64,000 nt of DNA from Kiritimatiellota bacterium B12222 (GTDB lineage: Bacteria > Verrucomicrobiota > Kiritimatiellia > SS1-B-03-39 > UBA6053), in contig CP120722.1 of the NCBI GenBank assembly GCA_029719485.1, positions 1,426,001 through 1,490,000 on the forward strand. Direction: 5' to 3'. Each line of letters begins with the position of its first letter. Position 1 is the stretch's first letter. A program made the translations under genes and the position numbers. The notes below the pieces were generated by a model. The model saw only the letters and a list, made by a program, of their open reading frames with translations. It was not told the origin of the DNA and did not search any database. This document shows positions 18,774 through 28,129 of this stretch, in pieces.

Positions 18774-20072
18774 ATGTGTACCTTCAGAATTATTTTACTC
18801 ACTTTCCTTTTTAGTTTGATTCATACATCTCCCCTGTGGGCGCAAGGGTTGGGGGATGCCGGTCCCTCACTTGTGGTGATAGAAGGAGACCAAGAGCAGG
18901 GGTACCGTTTGATGAAAAACGGACAGCCTTTTCGTATTCATGGTGCGGGAGGGAGTAAGTACTTGGATGTGTTGGCGACTAATGGAGGTAATGCCATTCG
19001 GACTTGGGGGGTGGGGCCGGATACGGAAGATATTTTAAATCGTGCGCATGCCCAAGGAGTTTCTGTGACTTTGGGGCTGTGGTTGGGTCACGAACGACAT
19101 GGCTTTGATTATGGTGACGCTGCGCGGTTGGAGAGTCAGCGTGCGGAAGTGGCTGCTGCGGTGAAAAAGTATCGTAACCATCCGGCTTTACTCACATGGG
19201 GGTTAGGCAATGAAATGGAAGGGATCCAGAATAGAGGGGATCATCCACAAATTTGGAAAGAGATTAATTATCTGGCGGAGATGATTAAAGAGTTGGATCC
19301 TCATCATCCGGTGATGACCGTGGTTGCGAATGTAAATCCTGATAAGGTGAACGCGGCGATAACTTATGCACCGGCCCTTGATATTTTGGGGGTCAATTCT
19401 TATGCCGGGGCACAGAATATTGGTAAAAATTTAAAGGCCTTTGGTTGGGTGAAGCCATATGCCATTACCGAATATGGGTTGCCGGGGCCTTGGGAAGTGC
19501 CTCATACGGCATGGGATGCGCCCATAGAACCGACAAGCCGGGAAAAGGCGGGGTTTTATTTTGTATCCACCAAAGGGATTCTTGAGGATCAGCAACAGTG
19601 TTTAGGTGCCTATGTTTTTCTGTGGGGCAGTAAACAAGAAGCGACTGCGAGTTGGTTTGGTATGTTTTTGCCTACGGGTGAAAAAACGCCACGGGTGGAC
19701 GCGACGGTGAGAGCATGGACAGGGAAATGGCCTGCAAACCGTGCACCCATTTTGAAGGAAGTCAACATGCCAATGTCTAATCAAAAGGTGAAGGGTGGTC
19801 AGTATATTGCGGTGCAAGCGCGATATGCGGATGCGGATGGAGATGCGTTGAGTTATGAGTGGGAGGTTCGTCGTGAAAGTACGGACCGAAAAGTGGGTGG
19901 TGATGAGGAAGCGGTTCCGGAGTTGGTGGAACATGCGGTAAAGGTGCTGGATGAAAATGGGAATGCATTGTTAAGCACTCCAACGCAACCGGGGGCTTAC
20001 CGCCTATTTGTCATTATCAAAGACGGCAAAGGATCGGGTTGTATGGATAATTGGCCTTTTTGGATTCAGTAA
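18774..20072 (+). CDS. Secreted clan GH-A glycoside hydrolase (TIM barrel plus Ig-like tail)
   Basis: 432 residues with a signal peptide (residues 1-23, ending SPLWAQ). TIM-barrel motifs run NAIRTWGVGPDT (about 73-84), GLWLGHERHG, then WGLGNEMEG with acid/base candidate Glu147 and YAITEYGLPG with nucleophile candidate Glu233. The 86-residue spacing fits clan GH-A. The last 100 residues form an Ig/cadherin-like domain (VQARYADADGDALSYEWEVR) ending GSGCMDNWPFWIQ. Database annotation would probably say 'GH2 TIM barrel'. Context suggests beta-1,3- or beta-1,3/1,6-glucan, but the CAZy family is unresolved. AGGA lies just before the start. The gene is paralogous to the second half of the next gene. 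Confidence 0.85.
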   Translation: MCTFRIILLTFLFSLIHTSPLWAQGLGDAGPSLVVIEGDQEQGYRLMKNGQPFRIHGAGGSKYLDVLATNGGNAIRTWGVGPDTEDILNRAHAQGVSVTLGLWLGHERHGFDYGDAARLESQRAEVAAAVKKYRNHPALLTWGLGNEMEGIQNRGDHPQIWKEINYLAEMIKELDPHHPVMTVVANVNPDKVNAAITYAPALDILGVNSYAGAQNIGKNLKAFGWVKPYAITEYGLPGPWEVPHTAWDAPIEPTSREKAGFYFVSTKGILEDQQQCLGAYVFLWGSKQEATASWFGMFLPTGEKTPRVDATVRAWTGKWPANRAPILKEVNMPMSNQKVKGGQYIAVQARYADADGDALSYEWEVRRESTDRKVGGDEEAVPELVEHAVKVLDENGNALLSTPTQPGAYRLFVIIKDGKGSGCMDNWPFWIQ

Positions 20073-20077
20073 GGGTT

Positions 20078-22600
20078 ATGCGCATCTTTACAGTTATTTT
20101 GGTGATGGGTCTTTGTTGTCCTCCGGCCCTATGGGCTGGAGGCTGGCCACAGGGGCCAGAGGGTGAGGGTGTATTTGTGAAGGGGGTGACGTTCACGATT
20201 CAGGATACTGCTCAAAATCCACAGGCTCAACTAGAAGCGTTAGCAGAAGTAAAAGCGATGGGGGCGACGGCGATACGTACCTGGGGGGTAGGTGAGGATA
20301 CTCCAGCCTTATTGGACCATGCGCATGCGCAGGGATTGAAGGTGTTGGTGGGGTTATGGTTGGAGCATGGACGTGACGGTGCTGAAAATGATGGTGACCT
20401 CAATTATCTAAGTGATGACGCACGGAAAAGTCAGCAGCGGGAAAAGGTGCTTCAGTCGGTAGCAAGCCTTCATGAACATCCTGCTGTGCTTGGGTGGGGG
20501 CTTGGAAATGAAGTGATTCTGAATATCGGGGGGGAAGATCAGAAAGTGGCTTATGCGCAATATTTAGAAGAGTTGGTGCAAGCGATAAAGGCCATTGATC
20601 CGGTGCATCCGGTGATTTCTGTTTCGGCGTGGACGCTGTCAGTTCCCTATTGGCAAAAGTACACCCCAAGTTTGGACGTGTACGGCATCAATGCATATGG
20701 GGCGGCTGCAGGGGTTATTCCGGATGACCTGGAGCGGTTGGGGGTCCAAAAACCATATTTGGTAACTGAATTTGGACCACGAGGCGCTTGGGATTCACCC
20801 AAAGATGATTTGGGGGTGCCGCAGATGCCGTCGGATGCTGAAAAGTATCAGCAAATTTCAACGGGATGGGGGGAATGGATTGTTTCAAATCGTGGGCGTG
20901 GCTGTGTGGGTGGATTTGTATTTAATTTTGGAAATGATGATTCTCCGACGAGCCTCTGGTTGGATTTCTATGTCAAAGGGCTTAAGCGTCCCGCGTATTG
21001 GGCCACCCGTGAAGCCTTTACGGGTCAGAAGGTTGACGGCGGAATCGAACTGTTGGAGGAGATGTTGTTGTCTCCCTCGCTGGTGTCGCCGGGTCAGATT
21101 TTAACTGTAGGTTTTGAGCCTTTAACGGGAGACGATTTAGGTGAAATTGCTTTTGTGTATAGTCCAGAGTTTGGGGAAAGGGCGTATAGAAATCGCATGT
21201 TTCCTGTGCAGGGGAAGCAGGTGCAAAATAGGGTGTGGAAAGTTTTAACTCCAGTGAAGCCTGGGGTGTATCGTTTGTATGCTATTCAAAAAAGTGGGGA
21301 GGAATCTATGACCGTTACACAAGCCAGTGTGGAAGTGAAGGAACGAGAGCCGATGGTGGAGATGCCTGTGGTGGCGCCTTCAGGATCAGCAGTGCCCACC
21401 GTGATGATTCAAGGTGATGAGCAGGTGGGGTATCAGTTGATGAAAGAGGGGAAGCCCTTTGTGATTCATGGCGCGGGAGGTAGCGAGCATTTTGATGTAT
21501 TGGCGGTTAATGGAGGGAATGCGGTGCGTACTTGGGGGGTAGGACCTGATACACCCGAGTTATTAAAGAGAGCGCATGCGCAGGGGATATCTGTAACGTT
21601 AGGTTTGTGGCTGGGCCATGAACGCCATGGGTTTAATTATTCGGATGCGAAGCAAGTGGCCGAGCAACGGCGAGAGGTTGAAGCTGCCGTAAAGAAATAT
21701 CGTAATCATCCTGCACTTTTATCTTGGGGGTTGGGAAATGAAATGGAGGGGATTCAGAACCGTGGGGACAGTCCGGTGATTTGGAAGGAAGTGAATTACT
21801 TGGCGGAAATGATCAAATCACTGGATAAAAATCATCCGGTCATGACGGTGGTGGCGAATGTAAATCCAGATAAAGTAACGGCGATTAAACGTTATGCGCC
21901 CGCCATTGATATCTTGGGGGTAAATGCTTATGCAGGCGCTCAAAACATTGGTAACAACTTGAAAAATTATGGGTGGACAAAACCCTATGCCATTACTGAA
22001 TATGGCTTGCCTGGGCCCTGGGAGGTTGAACATACGGATTGGGATGCGCCTTTGGAACCTACGAGTCGTGAGAAGGCTGGATTTTATTACATTGCCACCA
22101 AAGGGATTTTGGAAGATACCCATCAATGTTTAGGTGCCTATGCCTTTATTTGGGGCAGTAAACAGGAGGCGACCGCGAGTTGGTTCGGAATGTTTCTGCC
22201 GAGTGGAGAAAAAACTCCTCGGGTGGATGCGATTACACGAGCGTGGACAGGTGAGTGGCCTGAAAATCGTGCGCCGGTCTTAAAAGAAACCGAGATGCCG
22301 ATGTTTAATCAAAAGGTAAGAGGGGGAGAATCTTTTTCGGTGAAAGCCCGATATGAGGATGCGGATGGGGATCGTTTACGGTACCATTGGGAAGTGCGAG
22401 AGGAGAGTCGCGACCGTAAGGTGGGAGGTGATCAAGAGGCTGCACCTGAGTTGGTCAAGAATGCGGTAAAGAAACTTGATGACGAAGGAAATGCTTTACT
22501 GAAAACCCCCAAAAGGTCGGGGGCTTATCGACTCTTTGTAACGGTGAAGGATGGTAAGGGTTCGGGTTGCATGGATAACTGGCCTTTTTATGTGAGGTGA
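20078..22600 (+). CDS. Double-module secreted clan GH-A glycoside hydrolase
   Basis: About 840 residues with a signal peptide (MRIFTVILVMGLCCPPALWA). It carries two TIM barrels in tandem. Module 1 has GWGLGNEVILN and YLVTEFGPRG (Glu145 and Glu231 from this start). Module 2 has SWGLGNEMEGI and YAITEYGLPG (Glu555 and Glu641). Both pairs are 86 residues apart, so both modules look catalytically competent. Module 2 plus the Ig-like tail is by eye well over 70% identical to the whole upstream protein, while module 1 is much more divergent. The start 5 nt after the upstream stop, with a TAAGGG ribosome-binding site, is preferred; an in-frame ATG at 20051 lies inside the upstream gene. The two genes form an operon. 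Confidence 0.88.
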   Translation: MRIFTVILVMGLCCPPALWAGGWPQGPEGEGVFVKGVTFTIQDTAQNPQAQLEALAEVKAMGATAIRTWGVGEDTPALLDHAHAQGLKVLVGLWLEHGRDGAENDGDLNYLSDDARKSQQREKVLQSVASLHEHPAVLGWGLGNEVILNIGGEDQKVAYAQYLEELVQAIKAIDPVHPVISVSAWTLSVPYWQKYTPSLDVYGINAYGAAAGVIPDDLERLGVQKPYLVTEFGPRGAWDSPKDDLGVPQMPSDAEKYQQISTGWGEWIVSNRGRGCVGGFVFNFGNDDSPTSLWLDFYVKGLKRPAYWATREAFTGQKVDGGIELLEEMLLSPSLVSPGQILTVGFEPLTGDDLGEIAFVYSPEFGERAYRNRMFPVQGKQVQNRVWKVLTPVKPGVYRLYAIQKSGEESMTVTQASVEVKEREPMVEMPVVAPSGSAVPTVMIQGDEQVGYQLMKEGKPFVIHGAGGSEHFDVLAVNGGNAVRTWGVGPDTPELLKRAHAQGISVTLGLWLGHERHGFNYSDAKQVAEQRREVEAAVKKYRNHPALLSWGLGNEMEGIQNRGDSPVIWKEVNYLAEMIKSLDKNHPVMTVVANVNPDKVTAIKRYAPAIDILGVNAYAGAQNIGNNLKNYGWTKPYAITEYGLPGPWEVEHTDWDAPLEPTSREKAGFYYIATKGILEDTHQCLGAYAFIWGSKQEATASWFGMFLPSGEKTPRVDAITRAWTGEWPENRAPVLKETEMPMFNQKVRGGESFSVKARYEDADGDRLRYHWEVREESRDRKVGGDQEAAPELVKNAVKKLDDEGNALLKTPKRSGAYRLFVTVKDGKGSGCMDNWPFYVR

Positions 22601-22668
22601 ACGGGTAGGTTTATACAAAAACTTTATGGAAGTGGGTCCGTATATACCTGAAACTTAGCGTGGTGTGT

Positions 22669-23607
22669 TTAGGTTCCCGATGTTCCTAATGTTGTCAGTG
22701 GACGATCGGTTATTAACCAAATGAGCTGATGGGTATGGGCTTGTTGGATGGCCCATTTTTGTATGGTAGATTTGCTTGGGTATTCAATGAGGAGTATGGG
22801 TTTTCTTGTCTCGCGAAGGGGGATGAGAAAGGTGAGGATTGTTTCAAAATGCTGACGCGATTGTTTTCGGTTGGTGTGAGTGAAAAGATCTTCGATACCT
22901 ATACCACTGATGCTTGCGAGGTAATCAGGGTGGTGAGTGAGTTGGGAACCATTTTGAGGGATGACCAGCGCATCAGGTTGTATACGTCGGGTATGAGTGG
23001 CGATGCGTTTGACCCAGTCGACCATATCCCGTCGATAGCTTTGTTGTGTTTCTGGATTTATACGATCGTCTAAGTAGTGTTCACCATTGTATTCATAGCT
23101 TTCAAAGCTGTCGACGATATCAAGATACACGCCGTCAAAGCCCTGTTCCATTGCATCGGATATGGAGTGGAGTATGAGAGATTGCCATTCAGGATCCCAA
23201 TATTTTACACGGTAATTGCCCTCCCATTCGGGGTTTTCTTTTCCGAGCCATGAGGGAGCTCCTGTGTTTACTTTTCCGTTGGCGCCCCATTCTTGTTTCC
23301 AGTAGGCCCGATACTCTTCTGCTTCTCCTATTGAAATATACGCGATGATTTTTCGCCGGGCTTGGTTGTTGCGAATGCTGGAAAGGTCTTGGGGTAACCA
23401 AGGTGTTTGTTGGTCATATTGGGGATCCAAAATGATCCAGTCTCTTTGGCAATGTTTTATCTGTTGGATGGCGTCGGCTTTGGATTTTGCAAATGCATCG
23501 GCTTGGAGGATATAAGCAAAGGAGTGGGGGAGAGCTGGGGGCTCGGTTGCGTAGAGTCCTTGGATGTGGTTGAGAAAGACAATGCAGAGAATAAGGGTGG
23601 ATTTCAT
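22669..23607 (-). CDS. Secreted GH114-like / TM1410-like glycoside hydrolase
   Basis: About 312 residues from the ATG at 23607, chosen because it opens a signal peptide (MKSTLILCIVFLNHIQGLYA). The upstream in-frame extension to 23811 runs into the neighbouring gene. Motifs of the TM1410/GH114 fold are FAYILQADAF, DWIILDPQYD, KIIAYISIGEAEEYR, VKYWDPEWQ, GFDGVYLDIVDSFE and VIPQNGSQL. GH114 enzymes are endo-alpha-1,4-polygalactosaminidases, but many relatives are uncharacterised and the substrate here is open. It lies convergent with the glycosidase pair. Confidence 0.75.
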   Translation of the reverse strand: MKSTLILCIVFLNHIQGLYATEPPALPHSFAYILQADAFAKSKADAIQQIKHCQRDWIILDPQYDQQTPWLPQDLSSIRNNQARRKIIAYISIGEAEEYRAYWKQEWGANGKVNTGAPSWLGKENPEWEGNYRVKYWDPEWQSLILHSISDAMEQGFDGVYLDIVDSFESYEYNGEHYLDDRINPETQQSYRRDMVDWVKRIATHTRRIQPDALVIPQNGSQLTHHPDYLASISGIGIEDLFTHTNRKQSRQHFETILTFLIPLRETRKPILLIEYPSKSTIQKWAIQQAHTHQLIWLITDRPLTTLGTSGT

Positions 23608-23705
23608 GGGTGCTGATGGGGGGGGGAGGATCTCGGAGATGGAGATTGATTTGCCTCTTCTTTTCCCAACATGCAAAATGAAATGTAAATGAAGTTTTTT
23701 TGAGG

Positions 23706-23741
23706 GTGTCGAAGAGGTCGGGCTGCGACCCTCTCCGACAC
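23706..23741. terminator. Strong hairpin after the phosphorylase-like gene
   Basis: GTGTCG (23706) pairs with CGACAC (23741), with an inner GAGGTCG/CGACCC stem. There is no U-run on the minus strand, although ATTTTTA follows on the plus strand. It may protect a 3' end or terminate weakly in either direction. Confidence 0.5.
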
Positions 23742-23750
23742 AGCTTATTT

Positions 23751-26700
23751 TTACAGGGTTACATGTAGTTCTGCAATTTCTCCAGCATATGTAAAGATGG
23801 ATTGGCTCCACGCTCTGCTAAGGGTCAGACCTGATATTTGCTCGGTATGACCATCAGATTTTTTCAGGGTGATGCCTGCCGTCCTGCCTTTTTTGATAAT
23901 GAGAGGGACGCGATTAAAGGTGAAGGCATAGGCCTCTTGTGGCACCTGCAGCTTTACTTTGGCATTGAAGGTGTTGATATAGGTTAAGGTGTCGGGCTTT
24001 GAAAGCCACTCCCCCTCAGGGATGAGTTCTGAGTTAAAGTGAAGACATCCTTCTTTCACTTGCAATCCTAGTTCCGTCATGCGTGTTAGGATTTCTTCTT
24101 TTACTTGCCCGGTCATTCCAGGCTGTTTGGCGCCTGCATGTGCGGGGGTATGGGAGTAAGGGTCGGTAGGAAATGCGCCAAAGACTTCAGCGGTTTTTCT
24201 GAATCCAAGTCCATCGCGGACATCGAAGTACGCTTCTCTGAGCTGAGATAATTGTTCGGGTGAATCACCGGATGCACTGGCTTTAAGGTAACATTCCTGC
24301 ACAGCCAAAAGTAATTTTGCGACCATGTGCCAATATATGCTGCCTAAGCCTTCGTAGCCGAACATGGATCCGGAGCGTCCGGTGAAGGCCAGGTGATTGA
24401 AGGTGTTTTCATAGAGGGCGAGGATCGCGCTATGGTCCGGGTTGTGATCAAATTCCTTGAGGGCCGCTTCGAGATCTCGTACATTTTTGAAGTCAGCATT
24501 AAAATGAAGGTCTCCATGAGCGTCTACGCTCAAAATGCGTGTGTCCTGCTGATCGATCAGGGTTTTTAACAGGGGAATGTTTTCTGCCTCGGATCTGCAA
24601 ACTTGGTTTTTTTTCATGAAAGGTGCAGGTCTTTCGTCTGGATAGAGGAGGTAGGAATGTTGATCTTTTCTGTAGAGAGGGCTTTGGCGTAGGGCCTGGA
24701 GTAGGTCGAGGGCTTCGGTTGAATTGAGGATGCCGGAGGAAAGAATGGAGACTTGTCCTTCAAGCATCAGGGTAAGTTTTTTTATACCGGCTGTATCTGG
24801 TGTGGGGAATGTGAGTACATGATAGGCGTGATACATGCCGTCGGGTCTACGATTTGCGCGAAGGGTGATTTCGCAAACGCGAAGGGCTTGTTTACTGAAA
24901 TCCAGAATGAATGCTATTGGTATCAAAGATTGTGAGGTAGCGAAGGTGTCGCGGTATACGTCTTCCCGATAATCGGATGCGGCCTGACCTAGATCATCCA
25001 GTATTTTTCTACGTTCAGAATCATTTCGAAGGCTGTGGGTTAAGGTTGAAAGGATTGTGTGGGTGCGTTGCATCCAGGTGGCGACTGAGGTAGAGAGCTC
25101 TGCATGGGTTTCAGTTGAGGCCTCTACGAGAGTGACCATAAACTGAAGATATCGATGCAGATATCCCAGGGTAACCACGGAAACGCCTCGGCCGGCTAAC
25201 GCATTGTTGGCGTCGTTCCACTCGGGGCGTTGGGTGTTCATCCAAATACCCCCGTCCGGAATGAGATTGCCAAGTTTTGCAAGTGCCAGTACCAGCATTT
25301 TTTCGAGTAAGGAAAAACTGAGGGCATATCCATCTGGCCCGTAAAGCATGCGACCATCTGCGCCCATGGTTGCAACACGGGTTTCGACGTGTTGGTCTCG
25401 GTTGTGATCAAATAAAACGGTGGTACCGTCGTTGCGTGAAACCAATTCGCTGTAGGGAAGAATCCGGTAGGGAACATCGGCGGCACTGAAGGCGCTTTTA
25501 TTTAATTGTGTGGCTAATGTGCCGGGGGCAAAACGTTCCTGGGCTTCTAAGAGCTTGAGCAGGTAGATGATTTGATGGTCTCCCCAGTATCCAATATTGG
25601 CCCAGGGGTTTTCAGGTTCCGGTTTTTCCCATTCGATGCCGTCGCGCGTCACGCGGTAGGGATTGTAGCCGTCGGCTGTGGTGGCATTGAGGAAGCAAGT
25701 GATGACTTGGGGAATGAAGGCGGGGCAGGAGTAGAGTAGTGCTTCTAAATTTTGAAAAAGGTCTCGCCAGTTTCCTTGGAAATCGAGTTTGGGGCTGCCG
25801 TCGGGGTGATGGGTGTTGATCTGGAAGGTGTTCCAAGGTCGGCTGGGGTCACCATGACGTCGACTAAAGGTGAGGGGCAGATATTGACGGCAGATGCGTT
25901 GTAGGTCGGGGTTGCTGATGTGATCAATTGCTTGAGAAAATTCTTGATAAGAGATGCGTTCGGGCAATGGGTTGAAGACCTTTTCAACTTGGGGGGAGGC
26001 ATCTTTGCGCCAGGTATTCAGATAAGAAATAAGGTCTGATTTTCGAATTTGAGGTCCGTCTGGAAATAATCCTCCCCGCATACAATTATACACGACGTTG
26101 CTGAAATGATGTTGGCTGGCTGGGGTGTTGCCACTGATTTGTTTCCCATCTGCGGAGGCGATTTTGTGAATCAGCTCTTCGGATCCTGCGTGGAGATCTT
26201 GTTCGAGTGCTTGTTGTAAGGTTTTCGGGTTTTGCAGGGCATTTTGAAGCTGAACCAAATCGGCATGGCTTTGGTTTACTTCGAATACTTGATATCCCTG
26301 TTGTTGGCTGTGTGGCGCGAGGGTGAAAGAGGAATGCACGAGGAAGGCTCCTCTACGTGCGCAGATGTCTTGTTCTGGAGTGATGTCACGCTGTTGTCGA
26401 AAGTTGCTCACTTGATCAGAGCAGAGCAAAACGGATGTAAGGGGCCATCCGCAGGTCCATGCCGAGTTGCAACGCATGGCTTCACTGGGTTCTGCGAGAT
26501 CAGTTAAGCGAGAAGAAAGCGCATAGAGGGCCAGGGAGCCGGGAGAGAGGAGCGCGTTGCGTTTGTAGGCATCGAGCAGATTGCTGAATTCCCGTTGCAC
26601 TTGTGAGCTAAGGCAGGCGGGGAGAAGGTTTTGTACACCGTCCAGCATCTCGATTTGGATCTCTTCCTCTCCATGATTTTCGAGTTCAATTTTACGAACC

Positions 26701-27083
26701 AGTCCCCAGCGGTCACTGGTCTGCCAGGTATAACGAAATGTGAGTGGTACATGTTCGAGACGTTCTTCAAAGCAAAGGGCATCGCCGTGTATGTGTTTGT
26801 AGAGGTTCCGAGTGCGTGGGAGTAGAGGAGGGATGGTGGTATCGAAGGGTTGCCAAAGCTGCCCTGAGGGAAGTCGAATGAGGGTGATAGGGCCTGTATT
26901 GGCTGCGTTTTCAGTGATTCGGTCATCTGTGGTGTAAGGGAAAAGCGCGTTTTCAGCATCCTTTCTGCCTGCGCTAAGTCCGCCCGTGCTGGAAAGGAAA
27001 ACCCAAATGTCGCTGGCGCTTACCAGAGACATGAAAAAGGGAGGCATGTGGTCGAAGTCATCTATACGGTGGAAATTTTTCAT
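23751..27083 (-). CDS. Large clan GH-Q (GH94/149/161-like) glycoside phosphorylase-like protein
   Basis: About 1110 residues, no signal peptide, so probably cytoplasmic. Landmark blocks (from the ATG) are FSRRHGDPSRPWN (about 406-418), LDFQGNWRDLFQN (433-445), ATTADGYNPYR, PWANIGYWGDHQIIYLLKLLE and PEWNDANNALAGRG (about 621-634). The WND lines up with the catalytic Asp region of GH94-type inverting phosphorylases. Next to an extracellular GH81 glucanase, intracellular phosphorolysis of beta-1,3-gluco-oligosaccharides is the best guess, but GH94, GH149, GH161 and an unassigned family are all possible. An in-frame TTG at 27101 could also serve as start. The promoter carries operator 2. Confidence 0.65.
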   Translation of the reverse strand: MKNFHRIDDFDHMPPFFMSLVSASDIWVFLSSTGGLSAGRKDAENALFPYTTDDRITENAANTGPITLIRLPSGQLWQPFDTTIPPLLPRTRNLYKHIHGDALCFEERLEHVPLTFRYTWQTSDRWGLVRKIELENHGEEEIQIEMLDGVQNLLPACLSSQVQREFSNLLDAYKRNALLSPGSLALYALSSRLTDLAEPSEAMRCNSAWTCGWPLTSVLLCSDQVSNFRQQRDITPEQDICARRGAFLVHSSFTLAPHSQQQGYQVFEVNQSHADLVQLQNALQNPKTLQQALEQDLHAGSEELIHKIASADGKQISGNTPASQHHFSNVVYNCMRGGLFPDGPQIRKSDLISYLNTWRKDASPQVEKVFNPLPERISYQEFSQAIDHISNPDLQRICRQYLPLTFSRRHGDPSRPWNTFQINTHHPDGSPKLDFQGNWRDLFQNLEALLYSCPAFIPQVITCFLNATTADGYNPYRVTRDGIEWEKPEPENPWANIGYWGDHQIIYLLKLLEAQERFAPGTLATQLNKSAFSAADVPYRILPYSELVSRNDGTTVLFDHNRDQHVETRVATMGADGRMLYGPDGYALSFSLLEKMLVLALAKLGNLIPDGGIWMNTQRPEWNDANNALAGRGVSVVTLGYLHRYLQFMVTLVEASTETHAELSTSVATWMQRTHTILSTLTHSLRNDSERRKILDDLGQAASDYREDVYRDTFATSQSLIPIAFILDFSKQALRVCEITLRANRRPDGMYHAYHVLTFPTPDTAGIKKLTLMLEGQVSILSSGILNSTEALDLLQALRQSPLYRKDQHSYLLYPDERPAPFMKKNQVCRSEAENIPLLKTLIDQQDTRILSVDAHGDLHFNADFKNVRDLEAALKEFDHNPDHSAILALYENTFNHLAFTGRSGSMFGYEGLGSIYWHMVAKLLLAVQECYLKASASGDSPEQLSQLREAYFDVRDGLGFRKTAEVFGAFPTDPYSHTPAHAGAKQPGMTGQVKEEILTRMTELGLQVKEGCLHFNSELIPEGEWLSKPDTLTYINTFNAKVKLQVPQEAYAFTFNRVPLIIKKGRTAGITLKKSDGHTEQISGLTLSRAWSQSIFTYAGEIAELHVTL

Positions 27084-27103
27084 ATTCAGTTCTTTTATCA
27101 AAA

Positions 27104-27125
27104 GTTATACTGGTATGCAACTAGT
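27104..27125 (-). promoter_or_regulatory. Candidate operator 2: ACTGGT-N5-ACTAGT before the phosphorylase-like gene
   Basis: Plus-strand ACTGGT (27109-27114), five bases, then ACTAGT (27120-27125). Toward the gene the site runs directly into a TATAAC -10-like hexamer (27104-27109). The site ends about 25 nt before the ATG. Confidence 0.55.
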
Positions 27126-27275
27126 AATATTTAATGAATTTTGAAAATATGGGTCGAGAAGGGTGTGGTGTGGTTTCCGAGGGTCGGAGCTTAAGAGTAG
27201 GATTTTTCCGAGAGTCGGAAAAAAGGGGGAGGCGTGCGCGAGTGAGAGCGGAAAAAAGAGGCTCGAAATTGTGAA

Positions 27276-27308
27276 CAACAAAAACCCCGGGAAGTTACCT
27301 TCCCGGGG
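27276..27308 (-). terminator. Rho-independent terminator of the PEP-CTERM gene
   Basis: 10-bp perfect stem CCCCGGGAAG/CTTCCCGGGG with a TTAC loop and a U-run (TTTTTGTTGTT) on the minus strand. Confidence 0.92.
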
Positions 27309-27336
27309 ATGTGATCATTCAAGCGTGATGAGGAGA

Positions 27337-28110
27337 TTATTTTTTGCGGCGCAGGGTGAATGCCAGCATGCCCATACCCATCACGGCCATAAGCACCGAT
27401 GAGGGTTCAGGAATTGCAGTGATTGAAAAATCTGAAAAGGTCGGACCGCTTGCTCCGAACGAGCCACCACCAAAGAAGAAGCGTGATTCATCTCCTGGTT
27501 CGGTGAAATATGTACCTCCACCTATGGTAGAGAGGTCAATCGCTGTGGTAAATACATCGGCAGAAAAAGTGCCGTTATAATTATTGTCGGCAAGGTAGGT
27601 GACGGTGTTGGCTGTCATATCGTATTCGATACGTAAGCGTACGGGTTCAGAAGGGTTATCACCTACAACACCTCCACTAAAGGGGGCGATGGATGAGCTG
27701 AATCTGCCAGGGTTTGTTCCTTGAACAGGGCCATCGTCATTGGAACCAGATAACTCAACCCAGAGACTATCGGCAATATCCCAATCGGGGGTGCCGTATG
27801 TGCCCACATTACCGCCGCCGATGCCATAAAAAGCAGAACCAAGTCCGTTCCATGTTACTTCGGCTGCATAAGATCCTGACATATAATCGCTATCTGTGGT
27901 CCGAATGTAATTACGACTATCATTTCCTGCAACGGCTGAAAAAGTTGCCCCAGAGGCGGAAAAGGTCACGGCGTTATCAGTACCTACGGTATCCGAAATT
28001 TCTAAATTCGAACCTAAAGAGGTTAAGTCATCTGTAAATACAGTGGCGGCTAAGCTGTATCCTGCAAGTGAGATGCTCGCAAGTGTGGTGATGAGAAGAG
28101 ATTTTTTCAT
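27337..28110 (-). CDS. PEP-CTERM sorting-domain surface protein
   Basis: 257 residues. It has a signal peptide (MKKSLLITTLASISLAGYSLA), a Gly/Ser/Asp/Thr-rich beta-sandwich-like body, and a C-terminal tail IPEPSS followed by a hydrophobic helix (VLMAVMGMGMLAFTL) and RRKK. That tail is the PEP-CTERM signal recognised by exosortase/EpsH-type systems, so the protein is probably processed at the envelope or tied to exopolysaccharide. AAGGAG lies 7 nt before the start. The promoter carries operator 3, which links this protein to the glucan regulon. It might bind substrate, but no binding motif is recognisable. Confidence 0.85.
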   Translation of the reverse strand: MKKSLLITTLASISLAGYSLAATVFTDDLTSLGSNLEISDTVGTDNAVTFSASGATFSAVAGNDSRNYIRTTDSDYMSGSYAAEVTWNGLGSAFYGIGGGNVGTYGTPDWDIADSLWVELSGSNDDGPVQGTNPGRFSSSIAPFSGGVVGDNPSEPVRLRIEYDMTANTVTYLADNNYNGTFSADVFTTAIDLSTIGGGTYFTEPGDESRFFFGGGSFGASGPTFSDFSITAIPEPSSVLMAVMGMGMLAFTLRRKK

Positions 28111-28129
28111 GTGGAGGCTCCTTGTGTAA

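Noticed and set aside
18774..22600. Internal repeat considered as a mobile element or recent recombination
   Set aside because: The repeat follows protein modules, is diverged at third codon positions, and has no terminal inverted repeats or transposase.
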